Under the pieces are notes generated by a model. The model was not told the origin of the DNA. It did not search any database and saw nothing but the letters and a program-made list of their open reading frames with translations. Source: Vreelandella populi (GTDB lineage: Bacteria > Pseudomonadota > Gammaproteobacteria > Pseudomonadales > Halomonadaceae). Taken from it: DNA of 64,000 nt. Position numbers and translations under genes: made by a program. The number at the start of each line of letters is the position of its first letter. The first letter of the stretch is position 1. The stretch lies in NCBI RefSeq assembly GCF_003989825.1, contig NZ_RZHE01000006.1:670069-734068 (forward strand), read 5' to 3'. This document shows positions 54,724 to 63,436 of this stretch, piece by piece.

Positions 54724-55155
54724 ATGCCGCAAGACGACTTTTATACTCAAATGCGCGCTGGCTTATCGGCGCTATTGCGGCAGTGGCAGGCCCTTGGCCA
54801 GGCAGATGCTGACCAGTTGGCTCTCATATTGGCGGAGACGGCACGGGTTGCCAAGCTGGGCGAGCCTGATGCCACACCCGATGGCGCAACGCTTGCCCAC
54901 TGGAGCCAGATCCAGACCGGCGATATGCCGCTGTGGGCACCGCGCACGGCGGTATTTCTGCTCAACCAGATGCCCGCAAAGCCGACACCGCAAAGCAACG
55001 CGGAAGCCTGCGCCTGGGCTTACTGCTGGCTGCGCAACCGTTCGTTTGATTCGCTTCAGGCCGCGCATGACGGGCTGCCTGAGCATTTAAAAGCCCCGCT
55101 TCAGGACGCACTGGAGGCCGCCTGGCGCGACCAGCAGGGGCTACGCCTGGTATAA
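54724..55155 (+). CDS. Protein of unknown function
   Basis: A 143-residue mainly helical soluble protein that I do not recognise. It has no signal peptide. The central part DGATLAHWSQIQTGDMPLWAPRTAVFLLNQMP and the Trp/Ala-rich ACAWAYCWLRNRSFDSLQAAHDG are noteworthy, suggesting a compact helical bundle. ATG 54724 gives the product beginning MPQDDFYTQM; the frame is open upstream into the divergent patB start and so may not be used. It ends 10 bases before the convergent HNH gene. Confidence 0.65.
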   Translation: MPQDDFYTQMRAGLSALLRQWQALGQADADQLALILAETARVAKLGEPDATPDGATLAHWSQIQTGDMPLWAPRTAVFLLNQMPAKPTPQSNAEACAWAYCWLRNRSFDSLQAAHDGLPEHLKAPLQDALEAAWRDQQGLRLV

Positions 55156-55165
55156 GCCTTGAATA

Positions 55166-55519
55166 TCAGCGCTTGGGGCGTCGGGATTTGGGCTTGAAGC
55201 CCGCAGGTTTTGTGGAAAGCCATTCGACGAAATGGCGTACTTCCTGGTTCGCCAATAGCGCCTCGCGGCTGGCAAACTGGTCAGCCAGCTCGCGCTCGCT
55301 GTAGAGCCTGTGAATATGCCGGTGACAGGCATGGCATAACCATAGAATCGCCGTTAGCCTTTCTTCTCTTGAGTAGCGCTTTCGATAGCGCGGCTTGTTG
55401 TGCAGCGCCCGTGGAATCAGGTGGTGCTTGGTCAACGGCGCGGCTCGCTTGCAGAGCTCGCACTGCTCGGGCCTTGGCGGGGGCGAAAGCGCATGCCCTG
55501 ATGGGGAAGCAACATCCAC
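55166..55519 (-). CDS. HNH nuclease domain protein
   Basis: A protein of about 117 residues with an HNH-type beta-beta-alpha-metal fold. CELCKRAAPLTKHHLIPRAL (near residue 22) gives the first zinc pair and the catalytic His-His, and LCHACHRHIHRLYSE (near 62) gives the second CxxC pair and the last His. The C-terminus is basic. The start is uncertain: GTG 55519 has GGAG 12 bases upstream, while an ATG at 55651 would extend it over the start of the divergent membrane gene with non-typical sequence. No partner, toxin-immunity or phage gene is adjacent; the family is sometimes annotated as restriction-endonuclease-like in Halomonas. Confidence 0.78.
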   Translation of the reverse strand: MDVASPSGHALSPPPRPEQCELCKRAAPLTKHHLIPRALHNKPRYRKRYSREERLTAILWLCHACHRHIHRLYSERELADQFASREALLANQEVRHFVEWLSTKPAGFKPKSRRPKR

Positions 55520-55595
55520 GACGACTCTGCTCTCCTGGATAGGGTGCTGCAAAATAACTAAAACAGTATTTAACCAATTATAAGGATAGTCATTT

Positions 55596-56420
55596 ATGCT
55601 GGAAGTTCCGATTAGCTGGCAGCTTGCCAAAGGGATGGTATCTGTTGCCATGGTGCTGGGTCTGGGGGTAATTGCAGTACGGGTAAGCCCGCGGGTGGCG
55701 GGACTTTTAGCGGGCTATCCGTTGGGTACGGCGCTGGCACTTTTCTTTATCGGCCTTGAGATCTCGCCGCTATTCGCCGCCGAAAGCGCCGTGCATACGT
55801 TGGCAGGTTTTACCGCCACCATGGCGCTTGGGGCAGGCTATTGGCTATGCGGGCGCGGGCCTGGGTTACGGGGGCTTTTGGCTGGCACCGCCGGTGGCTT
55901 TACCGCCTGGTTTGGCGTCAGCCTGGTGCTGGCCCAGTTCGATTTCACCCGGCTTACGGGTACGCTGGTGACGCTTTGCGCCATTGTTTTCTTCAGCTGG
56001 CTTTTTCGACGAATACCGGACAGCCGGGCTACCACTCGAGCGCCTTTTTCGTGGGGTGCGCTGTGTATACGCGCCCTGCTGGCCACGCTGATCGTGTTCG
56101 CCATCACCACCCTTGCCCACTGGGTGCCTTCCGCCTGGGCGGGAACGCTGGCGGCCTTTCCGATCACCATGCTGCCTTTCTTGCTGATCCTGCACTTGAG
56201 CCAGGGGCCTGCGCCTACCGCCACGGTCATCAAACACTACCCGATGGGCCTTGGCTCACTGCTGTGCTATGCCCTGTGCGTTTCGTTTACCTATGAAAGC
56301 TGGGGGCTTGCCTTGGGTACACTGGCGGGGTTTGGAGTGGCCACGTTGTGGCTTATCGGCTGGATGCAGGCGCAGCGCTGGCTCGCTCAGCGACGAGTAG
56401 CCCACGGGCAAATCACTTGA
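55596..56420 (+). CDS. Inner-membrane protein with two repeated halves
   Basis: A 274-residue polytopic membrane protein with about eight hydrophobic segments and no named family that I recognise. Two related segments, RVAGLLAGYPLGTALALFFIGLE (near residue 33) and WAGTLAAFPITMLPFLLILHLS (near 190), suggest an inverted or tandem duplication, as in small transporters of the drug/metabolite superfamily. A Phe/Trp-rich C-terminus ends with a cytoplasmic Arg-rich tail. It is divergent from the HNH gene and followed by a thioesterase gene 55 bases downstream. Confidence 0.75.
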   Translation: MLEVPISWQLAKGMVSVAMVLGLGVIAVRVSPRVAGLLAGYPLGTALALFFIGLEISPLFAAESAVHTLAGFTATMALGAGYWLCGRGPGLRGLLAGTAGGFTAWFGVSLVLAQFDFTRLTGTLVTLCAIVFFSWLFRRIPDSRATTRAPFSWGALCIRALLATLIVFAITTLAHWVPSAWAGTLAAFPITMLPFLLILHLSQGPAPTATVIKHYPMGLGSLLCYALCVSFTYESWGLALGTLAGFGVATLWLIGWMQAQRWLAQRRVAHGQIT

Positions 56421-56475
56421 CCAAGCGCTTGCTTGGGGCAACTCTGAACGCTCAACCAATAACAAGGCACTGACT

Positions 56476-56877
56476 ATGTTCACCCGTACCATTGAGCCCG
56501 CTTTTTACGATACCGATGCGCTGGGCCACATCAACAATACACGCCTGCCCGCCTGGTTCGAGCTGGCGCGAAACGATCTGTTCAAGCTGTTTACGCCAGA
56601 CCTTGACCCCAAGCAGTGGCGCTTGATCATGGCCCGCATGGAAGTCGACTATCGTGCTGAACTGTTTTACGGTCACGATATCGAACTGCGTACCTACTTG
56701 ACGCGTTTGGGCAACAGCTCTTTTACGGTTACCCAGGAGGCACGCCAGCACGGCAAGCTGACCAACCTTGGCCACACCGTCATGGTGCGGTACGACCATC
56801 AGGCGAAATGCGCCGTTCCCATCGAAGGCGAGCTACGCGATGCGCTGTCAGCTCATCTACAGGATGCGCCCGCCTGA
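56476..56877 (+). CDS. Acyl-CoA thioesterase (YbgC/4HBT, hotdog fold)
   Basis: A 133-residue hotdog-fold thioesterase of the YbgC/FadM group. FYDTDALGHINNTRLPAWFELARNDLF (near residue 10) carries the catalytic Asp and the following His-Ile-Asn. MARMEVDYRAELFYGHDIELRTYLTRLGNSSF is the dimer strand region. It probably hydrolyses medium or long acyl-CoA, not necessarily linked to the Tol-Pal system (no tol genes nearby). It has an AAGGCA-like ribosome site and is followed closely by two other small genes on the same strand. Confidence 0.9.
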   Translation: MFTRTIEPAFYDTDALGHINNTRLPAWFELARNDLFKLFTPDLDPKQWRLIMARMEVDYRAELFYGHDIELRTYLTRLGNSSFTVTQEARQHGKLTNLGHTVMVRYDHQAKCAVPIEGELRDALSAHLQDAPA

Positions 56878-56915
56878 CTCACTGCCCCGCTGGCCGGGGC
56901 TACCAGGAGTATCTT

Positions 56916-57218
56916 ATGGCCATTCGCTATAATCTCTGGCTAGACCCTGACAATACCGCTCAGCACCGCGCCGTTGAAGCCGACCTTGAGCGCTACTTTA
57001 TGGAACGTTTTGCAGACTATCCGCATATCCGCTTGTTTGGGGAAGACCCTTACGATTATGATGCCCCGTTCAACCGCCTTTATGACGCGCTAATGGCGCG
57101 AGCCGCCGAGTACTGCGAACACACGTGGTGCTATGTGGCCTCCCCTGAGCAGCTTAATCGCTGCTTTTTCCGTGCTGTTGGCCGCTCCAATAAATTTGTT
57201 CAAGACGACCGTTCGTGA
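56916..57218 (+). CDS. Small protein of unknown function
   Basis: A 100-residue soluble protein with an acidic start, not recognised. MAIRYNLWLDPDNTAQHRAV at the beginning and a Cys/Trp/Phe-rich middle (AEYCEHTWCYVASPEQLNRCFF) are the clearest features. ATG 56916 has AGGAGT six bases upstream; the open frame extends to 56808 inside the previous gene. It lies between a thioesterase and the DUF501 gene on the same strand, 12 bases before the latter, so likely co-transcribed. Confidence 0.75.
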   Translation: MAIRYNLWLDPDNTAQHRAVEADLERYFMERFADYPHIRLFGEDPYDYDAPFNRLYDALMARAAEYCEHTWCYVASPEQLNRCFFRAVGRSNKFVQDDRS

Positions 57219-57230
57219 GAGACCAACCCA

Positions 57231-57752
57231 ATGGTGATTCGCACCAACCAGGCGCCCGATGAGCGCCAGCTGGCGATTATTACCCAGCAGTTAGGCCGCG
57301 CACCGCGCGGTATTGAAGCCGTTGCCGCCACCGACAGCGAAGGCACGCCGCTGGTGCTGCGCATGGCACCCATTGTAGATGGCAAACCTTTTCCGACGCT
57401 TTACTGGCTCTGCTCTGATGTACTCAAAGTGGAAATCTCACGTATCGAAGCCGTAGGCGTTATCAAGTCCCTTGAACAACGCCTTCAGGAAGAGCCCGAG
57501 TTTCTTGAAGCTTATCAGCAGAGCCATCGCGATTATGTAAAAGCTCGCTGGGATTACATGAGCGATGCCCAGCGTGCCGAGATCGACCGGTTGGGATACA
57601 CCGATGTGCTAACCGAGCGCGGCGTGGGCGGCATCAGCAACTGGCAACAGGTGCGCTGCCTGCATACCCAGTATGCCCATCATCTGTGTGGCAACAATGT
57701 GATCGGTCAGTGGATGGACGAGTACCATCAGATAGACCGCTACTTGCCGTAA
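57231..57752 (+). CDS. DUF501 domain protein
   Basis: A 173-residue DUF501 (YfcN-like ORF group) protein. The family pattern is RAPRGIEAVAATDSEGTPLVLRMAPIVDGKPFPTLYWLCSD near residues 25-70, followed by LKVEISRIEAVGVIKSLEQ and the C-terminal GVGGISNWQQVRCLHTQYAHHL, where the Cys-Leu-His and His-His could bind a metal. Function is unknown in all bacteria known to me; in actinobacteria and Halomonas it lies near enolase or ppx genes. It is in a run of small co-directional genes. Confidence 0.85.
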   Translation: MVIRTNQAPDERQLAIITQQLGRAPRGIEAVAATDSEGTPLVLRMAPIVDGKPFPTLYWLCSDVLKVEISRIEAVGVIKSLEQRLQEEPEFLEAYQQSHRDYVKARWDYMSDAQRAEIDRLGYTDVLTERGVGGISNWQQVRCLHTQYAHHLCGNNVIGQWMDEYHQIDRYLP

Positions 57753-57786
57753 TACCCTTGATTCATTGGTAGAAGGAATTTAGTCA

Positions 57787-58329
57787 ATGTCCCGATTCTG
57801 CGTTTATCTCGGCTCGCGTGAGGGCAATAGTCCTGCGTTTCGTCAGGCTGCCAATGCACTAGGCACGGCGCTGGCACAACGCGGCCATACCCTGGTTTAT
57901 GGTGGTGCACGTCTTGGTTTGATGGGTGAGCTGGCCAACGCGGCGCTGGCTGCCGGGGGGCAAGTGATTGGCGTGATGCCCGATCATCTGGTGGAGCGTG
58001 AACAGGCGCACTTTGGCTTAACTGAGCTTATCCGCGTTGCCAACATGCATGAGCGCAAAGCCACCATGGCCGCTAATGCCGATGCCTTTATTGCCATGCC
58101 CGGCGGTATCGGTACGTTTGAAGAGCTGTTTGAAATTTGGACCTGGGGCTACCTGGGCCTGCATGAGAAACCCATGGGGCTTTTGAACACAGACGATTTT
58201 TATGGGCCGTTACTGACGTTTCTGGACAATACCGTGGGCCACGGCTTCCTAGCCCAGCCCACCCGCGACATGCTGCAGGATGCGCAAACGCCCACGACGC
58301 TGCTTGACGCGCTGGAAGCTCAGCTATAG
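57787..58329 (+). CDS. LOG family nucleotide 5'-monophosphate phosphoribohydrolase
   Basis: A 180-residue LOG/YvdD-type protein that hydrolyses AMP or cytokinin ribotides to the free base and ribose-5-phosphate. The signature PGGIGTFEELFEIWTW is near residue 105, and YGGARLGLMG near residue 38 is the nucleotide-binding loop, with RVANMHERKATM carrying the catalytic Arg and Glu. Length fits type I LOG proteins. ATG 57787 has AGAAGGA upstream. It ends 42 bases before the convergent exonuclease gene. Confidence 0.93.
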   Translation: MSRFCVYLGSREGNSPAFRQAANALGTALAQRGHTLVYGGARLGLMGELANAALAAGGQVIGVMPDHLVEREQAHFGLTELIRVANMHERKATMAANADAFIAMPGGIGTFEELFEIWTWGYLGLHEKPMGLLNTDDFYGPLLTFLDNTVGHGFLAQPTRDMLQDAQTPTTLLDALEAQL

Positions 58330-58371
58330 CGGTGTATTAAATGGAAGGCGCTACGCATCAGCGCAGCAGGA

Positions 58372-58887
58372 TTAGCGTGTGGTCAGTTGGCGGGTACGCT
58401 GATAGGTAAGCTGCAAAAGGCGGGCGTCTTCACCGGCACGGTGGCGGTTGATATCACTTTCACCAATGACACTTTCTTTTGTGTCGCTCCACAGCGCCTG
58501 TTGCTCTTCGCTCATAAGGATACGCAGTGCTTCCAGGCGAAAGCGCGGCAGCATGCCTGCATGATGGAACAGCAGTGACAACCAGGTATTGTCATACCCC
58601 CAGCTGTCGCTGTAGGCCTTGCCCAGGCTGCTCAGCTCATCGTTGAGCCATTGGGCCACCTGGCGCACCGGATAACCTTCCTGAAGCAGCCGATCACGCG
58701 AGATGCCGTGTAACAGCTCGGCTTTGGGATCCCAGTGTGTCCACTCCTGCTGCGGTTGAATAAGAAACGCGCAGCAGCTTCCGTCAGCACGTGCAATGCC
58801 AACTTCTATCGGGTAGCTGCCACGCCCGAATCCGGACGCTTCAATATCTAATACAGTAGGTAGCGTCTCGGACACTGACTTCCTCAT
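58372..58887 (-). CDS. DEDDh-type 3'-5' exonuclease (RNase T/polymerase epsilon-like)
   Basis: A 171-residue protein with the exonuclease core: TVLDIEASGFGRGSYPIEVG (Asp-Ile-Glu, near residue 13), a middle Asp in DSWGYDNTWLSLLFHHAG (near 92), and HRAGEDARLLQL (His and Asp, near 150). The spacing and length correspond to short DEDDh exonucleases; it is not close enough to epsilon, RNase T or oligoribonuclease to give a name. ATG 58887 is used; GTG five codons later, with GGAAG upstream, is also possible. It is on the minus strand in front of a Sel1-repeat gene. Confidence 0.82.
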   Translation of the reverse strand: MRKSVSETLPTVLDIEASGFGRGSYPIEVGIARADGSCCAFLIQPQQEWTHWDPKAELLHGISRDRLLQEGYPVRQVAQWLNDELSSLGKAYSDSWGYDNTWLSLLFHHAGMLPRFRLEALRILMSEEQQALWSDTKESVIGESDINRHRAGEDARLLQLTYQRTRQLTTR

Positions 58888-58922
58888 TCAATCCTGATAC
58901 ACGGTCATCGCTCGGCGACACG

Positions 58923-59459
58923 TTATGCAGCGGCTATGCTAGCAATCTGCTTGCGTTCAGCCAAACGCTGCCAGTAGGCAGCCTGAGCCGCATCAGCCGT
59001 CAACCCAAGCTCACCCAAGCGGTAGGCGCGGGCCAGCCGTTCAGCGGCAGAGTAATGGCCTGCTTGCGCTGCTCTTGCGTACCACGTTACCGCATAATCT
59101 TCGCGACGCGGATACTGTACGCAGCCGTGCTCGTAGATCTGGGCAACCTGGTACTGCGACTTTACATCGCCAGACTGGGCGGCTTCCACCACGTATCGCG
59201 CGCCGCGCGCCTTGTCCTGCGGCGACAGACTGCGGTGAAACAGCATATGCCCGTAAACAGACAGCGCATCCGGATGCCCCGCATCAGCACAACGTTTGAA
59301 TAAACGCATGGTGAGACGCTGGGTGCGCGGAGAGCGCGGCAGCAGCCAACGGTTTTGAAATAGCCGTTCGGCCAAGCGAAATTCTAGCCGAGTAAACAAC
59401 GATGATGCCTGCGGCATGGCAAACCACCCTGCCAATTTATTGAAAACATTGATCAGCAT
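58923..59459 (-). CDS. Sel1-like repeat protein
   Basis: A 178-residue protein made mainly of Sel1/TPR-type repeats. Visible units are KRCADAGHPDALSVYGHMLF (near residue 52), RYVVEAAQSGDVKSQYQVAQIYEHG (near 87) and WYARAAQAGHYSAAERLARAYRLG (near 127). Such proteins are usually scaffolds in signalling or envelope pathways. No signal peptide or lipobox is seen, though the N-terminus has a Trp/Phe-rich hydrophobic turn. It is followed by the exonuclease gene, 36 bases downstream, on the same strand. Confidence 0.85.
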   Translation of the reverse strand: MLINVFNKLAGWFAMPQASSLFTRLEFRLAERLFQNRWLLPRSPRTQRLTMRLFKRCADAGHPDALSVYGHMLFHRSLSPQDKARGARYVVEAAQSGDVKSQYQVAQIYEHGCVQYPRREDYAVTWYARAAQAGHYSAAERLARAYRLGELGLTADAAQAAYWQRLAERKQIASIAAA

Positions 59460-59667
59460 TCACTACAGCATTTGAGTGCCAACCCTACGAGAAACCGGCG
59501 TTTGGCCGGTCGATGGGCTGGCAAGCATACGCCTGCCTTTGCGACGACTCAACCCCATTGATTTGCTGCTTTCAAATAGCCTCGCTAACATGCCCCCCAC
59601 ACGCCGTAATAAACCACCACAATAAACGCATATCCTGTGGCTCTACTGCCTTAACGAGGAGATTAAA

Positions 59668-60699
59668 ATGCAAACGCGCCCACTCGGCCGAACGGGAATC
59701 GAGGTCAGCCGACTTTGCCTGGGAACCATGACCTTTGGCGAGCAAAACAGCGAGGCGGAGGCCCATGAGCAGTTGGATCGCGCCGTCGCCTTTGGTATCA
59801 ATTTTATCGATACCGCCGAGATGTACCCAGTGCCGCCCAAAGCTGACACCCAAGGCTTGACCGAATCGTATATCGGCAGCTGGCTAAAACAGCGCGGCGA
59901 GCGTGATGATGTCATTATCGCCACCAAGGCCGTTGGCCCAGGGCCTGAGCATATCCGGGGCGGCCCACGCATGACGCGCGCCCATATTCATCAGGCGATT
60001 GATGCAAGCCTTAGCCGCCTGCAGACCGACTATGTCGACCTTTATCAGCTTCACTGGCCGGATCGCAATACCAACTTCTTCGGTAAGTTGGGTTACGTGC
60101 ATCAAGATGACGAAGATGCGACCCCCCTTGAAGAAACTCTTTCCGCGCTTAAGGAACTGGTGGATGCGGGCAAAGTGCGCTCGATTGGCCTATCCAACGA
60201 TACGCCCTGGGGTGTGATGCGGTCGCTTTACCTGGCGGAAAAAATGGATCTGCCTCGCGTAGCATCGGTCCAGAACCCTTACAACCTGCTTAACCGCTCG
60301 TTTGAAGTGGGTCTGGCGGAAATCGCCCATCGCGAAGACGTTGGCCTGCTGGCCTACTCACCGCTGGGGTTTGGCGTGCTTTCGGGTAAGTACCTTGAGG
60401 GTGCCTGGCCGGAAAAGGGTCGCCTGACGCTCTATGAGCGCTTCAAGCGTTACACCTCGCCTGAGGCGGAAGCCGCCACGCAGGCTTACGTTAACCTGGC
60501 ACGTGAGCACGGGCTTGATCCAGCCCAAATGGCACTGGCATTTGTCAATTCGCGCAGCTTCCTGACCAGTAATATTATCGGCGCCACCACCATGGATCAG
60601 TTGGAGAGCAACCTGGCAAGCGAGAGCCTCAAGCTCGATGATGAAGTACTCACAGCGATTGATGATATTCACCGCCGCATGTCCAACCCCTGCCCCTGA
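59668..60699 (+). CDS. Aldo/keto reductase, Tas-like
   Basis: A 343-residue NADP(H)-dependent reductase of the TIM-barrel aldo/keto family. Catalytic residues are Asp and Tyr in FIDTAEMYPVPP (near residue 50), Lys in IIATKAV (near 86) and His in DLYQLHWPDR (near 125). The cofactor part is near the end: NIIGATTMDQLESNLAS. E. coli Tas (proposed role in tyrosine starvation escape) is the nearest named relative I recall. ATG 59668 has GAGGAG upstream. A hairpin follows the stop. Confidence 0.9.
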   Translation: MQTRPLGRTGIEVSRLCLGTMTFGEQNSEAEAHEQLDRAVAFGINFIDTAEMYPVPPKADTQGLTESYIGSWLKQRGERDDVIIATKAVGPGPEHIRGGPRMTRAHIHQAIDASLSRLQTDYVDLYQLHWPDRNTNFFGKLGYVHQDDEDATPLEETLSALKELVDAGKVRSIGLSNDTPWGVMRSLYLAEKMDLPRVASVQNPYNLLNRSFEVGLAEIAHREDVGLLAYSPLGFGVLSGKYLEGAWPEKGRLTLYERFKRYTSPEAEAATQAYVNLAREHGLDPAQMALAFVNSRSFLTSNIIGATTMDQLESNLASESLKLDDEVLTAIDDIHRRMSNPCP

Positions 60700-60724
60700 C
60701 GTAAACAAGCACTATTGAAGCGAT

Positions 60725-60746
60725 AGCCTCGGCCAACGCCGAGGCT
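60725..60746 (+). terminator. Hairpin after the aldo/keto reductase gene
   Basis: AGCCTCGGC and GCCGAGGCT form a nine-bp perfect stem around CAAC, 25 bases past the stop. Only TTGGT follows, so it is a weak terminator. Confidence 0.6.
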
Positions 60747-60804
60747 TGGTATACTGTTGGCCACTTATTTTTATCAAATTTTATGTCGGCCGCAGGAGCT
60801 CTTC

Positions 60805-61587
60805 ATGCTGAGCGTTATTTCACCCGCCAAAACGCTGGATTTTGAAACACCCTCGACAACCCATCACGTTACCCAGCCCGACTTTCTTACCGAAAGCCAG
60901 GGGTTGGTTGATATTCTACGCGACTACTCTCCTCAACAGATCAGCGAACTAATGGGCATCAGCGATAAACTGGCCGGTCTTAATGCAGCACGTTTTGCCG
61001 AGTGGGAACCGCCCTTTTCACTGGATAATGCCAAGCCGGCCGCTCAAGCATTTCAGGGCGATGTCTATACGGGATTAGAAGCCGATACTTTTAGCAAGAC
61101 GGAAAATCACTTCGCCCAGACGCATCTGCGCATTCTATCGGGTTTATATGGACTGCTCCGGCCGCTGGATTTGATTCAAGCCTACCGGCTGGAAATGGGT
61201 ACCAAGCTTGCCAATCATGCGGGTAAGGATCTTTACGCCTACTGGAAGCCTACGCTGACGAAAGCGCTTGATGAAGCTATTGCGGCAAGCGGCTCAAAAG
61301 AACTGGTGAACCTGGCCTCCAACGAGTACTTCAAGGCGGTGGATGCCAAGAAGCTTGACGCACGAATTATTACGCCTGTGTTCAAGGATGAGAAAAACGG
61401 CTCTTTTAAAATCATCAGCTTCTACGCCAAGAAAGCGCGTGGCCTGATGAGTGCGTGGATAATTCGCGGGCAGGTCAACACGCCCGACGCCTTGCAGGAC
61501 TTTAACGTAGCGGGTTATCGCTTTGACGCCGCCGCCTCAGAAAATGACACGCTGGTATTTACCCGCCGTGAAGCCGACCGGGCATAG
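60805..61587 (+). CDS. yaaA: Peroxide stress protein YaaA (DUF328/UPF0246)
   Basis: A 260-residue YaaA homologue that in E. coli limits free iron during peroxide stress and binds DNA through a helix-hairpin-helix. [20 protein letters not shown] starts the protein, [12 protein letters not shown] is near residue 80, and [29 protein letters not shown] (near 110) is diagnostic, as is [16 protein letters not shown] 60805 is preferred because GGAG lies seven bases upstream and the extended frame is unlike the family. It is on the plus strand as a single gene. Confidence 0.93.
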   Translation: MLSVISPAKTLDFETPSTTHHVTQPDFLTESQGLVDILRDYSPQQISELMGISDKLAGLNAARFAEWEPPFSLDNAKPAAQAFQGDVYTGLEADTFSKTENHFAQTHLRILSGLYGLLRPLDLIQAYRLEMGTKLANHAGKDLYAYWKPTLTKALDEAIAASGSKELVNLASNEYFKAVDAKKLDARIITPVFKDEKNGSFKIISFYAKKARGLMSAWIIRGQVNTPDALQDFNVAGYRFDAAASENDTLVFTRREADRA

Positions 61588-61611
61588 CCCTTCAACCCGT
61601 TAACAAAACGC

Positions 61612-62187
61612 CTAGAAAAACGTCAGGGAGCGCGCCGAACGCGGTTTTAAAAACTGCTGGTGCGCCTCTTTAAACAAGTCGATATCGCACTGTCGAAGCC
61701 ACTCATAGGCCACCATATCGGCGGAGACAGATACCGCCCCCTGATGACACGCCCGCTCACGTGCAAGCGTAGCTTCTTCACGCCGACGACTCGCCGTTGC
61801 CTCACTCAGCCAGTACACCTGATAGCCCGCTTCCAGCAGGCCAAGCGCGGTCTGCAAGACACAGATATGCGCCTCGGTGCCACATATCACGATCTGCTGT
61901 TTGGCACTGGCGCTTAATGCCTGACTAAAAGCGGCGTCTTCCATGGCATTGAAGTGCTGTTTTTGCCAGCGGCGATATTCCGTTAGCGGCTGGAGTAGCG
62001 TCGGTGCCGTTTCTCCCAGTTTTTCAGGTAACTGCTCGGTTACCCATACCGGTACGTCGAGCCGCTCGGCTACCTGGGCAAGCCAACCCGCCTCAGTTAT
62101 TACCTGCTGTTTCCCGTCAATCACAGGTAAAAGCCTTGTCTGCAGATCGACGATTAATAGCAGACTCTTTTCTCGATATAGGCGCAT
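61612..62187 (-). CDS. Isochorismatase-family hydrolase
   Basis: A 191-residue cysteine hydrolase. The catalytic triad is visible as Asp in LLIVDLQTRLLPVI (near residue 13), Lys in WVTEQLPEKLGET-type sequence (near 55) and the nucleophile Cys in IVICGTEAHICVLQTALGLL (near 108). This is the YcaC/amidohydrolase group rather than true isochorismatase; the substrate is unknown. It converges with yaaA (24 bases apart) and shares the region upstream of the Tim44-like gene. Confidence 0.88.
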   Translation of the reverse strand: MRLYREKSLLLIVDLQTRLLPVIDGKQQVITEAGWLAQVAERLDVPVWVTEQLPEKLGETAPTLLQPLTEYRRWQKQHFNAMEDAAFSQALSASAKQQIVICGTEAHICVLQTALGLLEAGYQVYWLSEATASRRREEATLARERACHQGAVSVSADMVAYEWLRQCDIDLFKEAHQQFLKPRSARSLTFF

Positions 62188-62322
62188 ACTACTTCTCCAT
62201 CTTATTATTTTAACCCAGAAGTCTTAGGCACTTTTTCACGCAATAATTAAGCGTAAAGGCTAAGATATCGCCTCACAACTTTACTCTGATAAATGCCTCT
62301 TACAACTCAAAAGGAGCACGCC

Positions 62323-63147
62323 ATGCTACGACAACTATTTATTATGCTGCTGGTCAGCACGCTAGGCTTTGGCTTGGCGATTGAATCCGCCGATGCGCGG
62401 CGTATGGGCGGTGGTAGCAACATGGGCAGCGTTTCACGCTCGGCTGACCGTCCTGCAGCAACGCAGCAGGCTCAAAACACGCAACAGGCTCCAGCAGGCG
62501 CTGCCGCATCCCGCGGTGGCATGGGCGGCATGATGGGTGGCATGTTAGCCGGCGGGCTATTAGCCGCGCTATTTTTTGGCGGTGCATTTGATGGCCTGCG
62601 CCTGATGGATTTCATCATGATCATTGGGGTGGCTGCACTGGCTTTCATAGCGCTTCGTGCCATGCGCGCCCAACGACCGGCAACTGCGTCTCAGGGCCAC
62701 GCACAGCAACGCACGCCTGCACAGCCTATCAATACCGCAACATCATCGGGCGCCGCTTCCAGTCAATTTGGCACAGCGCCTGAATGGTTTGATAAAGAGC
62801 GCTTCTTAAGTGGCGCTAAAGAGCATTTTATGACGCTTCAGCGGGCCTGGGATAACAACGACTTCACGCTTATTCAAGAGTATGTCACGCCCGAGCTTTA
62901 CAACCTGCTGCGCGAAGAGCGCGCCCAGCAGCCTGCCAATAACCGTACTGAAGTGGTGCGCCTGTTTGCCGAACTTGGTGATATCACAGAACTTGATGAT
63001 CGTGCCGAAGCGACCGTTATCTTTCACGGCATTCTGGAGGAGAACGATCAGCAGACCGATTTCAATGAAACCTGGCACCTGACCCGCACCATGCAGAGTG
63101 ATGCGCCCTGGTACCTGCAAGGCATTGAGCAAAACCCGAGTGCCTAA
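62323..63147 (+). CDS. Tim44-like domain membrane protein
   Basis: A 274-residue protein. It has a signal sequence (about 1-23, ending ESADA), an Arg/Gly/Met-rich linker, a glycine-rich hydrophobic stretch (GGMMGGMLAGGLLAALFFGG, near residue 70) plus a second helix (LMDFIMIIGVAALAFIAL), then a Tim44-like/NTF2-fold domain (about 160-270: FLSGAKEHFMTLQRAWDNNDF). In bacteria this family is often called a putative lipid-binding import protein. ATG 62323 has AAAGGAG nine bases upstream; an earlier ATG has none. A strong terminator follows. Confidence 0.88.
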   Translation: MLRQLFIMLLVSTLGFGLAIESADARRMGGGSNMGSVSRSADRPAATQQAQNTQQAPAGAAASRGGMGGMMGGMLAGGLLAALFFGGAFDGLRLMDFIMIIGVAALAFIALRAMRAQRPATASQGHAQQRTPAQPINTATSSGAASSQFGTAPEWFDKERFLSGAKEHFMTLQRAWDNNDFTLIQEYVTPELYNLLREERAQQPANNRTEVVRLFAELGDITELDDRAEATVIFHGILEENDQQTDFNETWHLTRTMQSDAPWYLQGIEQNPSA

Positions 63148-63182
63148 GCATACCGGTTAAACGCCTTTCACCATCAGAACGC

Positions 63183-63214
63183 AAAACAGCCGCTAATTAC
63201 TTAGCGGCTGTTTT
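63183..63214. terminator. Terminator of the Tim44-like gene
   Basis: AAAACAGCCGCTAA and TTAGCGGCTGTTTT form a 14-bp perfect stem with a TTAC loop, followed by more T residues. It can also serve the convergent lipoprotein gene. Confidence 0.92.
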
Positions 63215-63244
63215 TTATGGCGCTATGCCAGCTGGCATGGCCGA

Positions 63245-63436
63245 TTAATCTTCGGCTGCATCTTGGATGTTTTCACCGGCTTCTTCGATGCTTTGGCCAG
63301 CGTTGTTCATACTCTCATCAATGCTTTCACCCGCTTCTTCTGCAGGGCCCTGATCATTATCGCAGGCTACCAAGCCACCCGCTAATAAAGTGCTTAGGGC
63401 GGCTATCGATAACGCTTTCACCAGCTGTACATTCAT
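63245..63436 (-). CDS. Small lipoprotein, entericidin-like
   Basis: A 63-residue lipoprotein. The signal peptide runs to the lipobox LVAC near residue 25, and the mature part is about 38 residues, acidic, with repeated GESIDES/GQSIEEAGENI units forming an amphipathic helix. Position +2 of the mature protein is Asp, which in enterics favours inner-membrane retention. An AAGGA ribosome site lies before the ATG. The family resembles entericidins or small stress lipoproteins, but no ecn antitoxin/toxin pair is seen. Confidence 0.82.
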   Translation of the reverse strand: MNVQLVKALSIAALSTLLAGGLVACDNDQGPAEEAGESIDESMNNAGQSIEEAGENIQDAAED

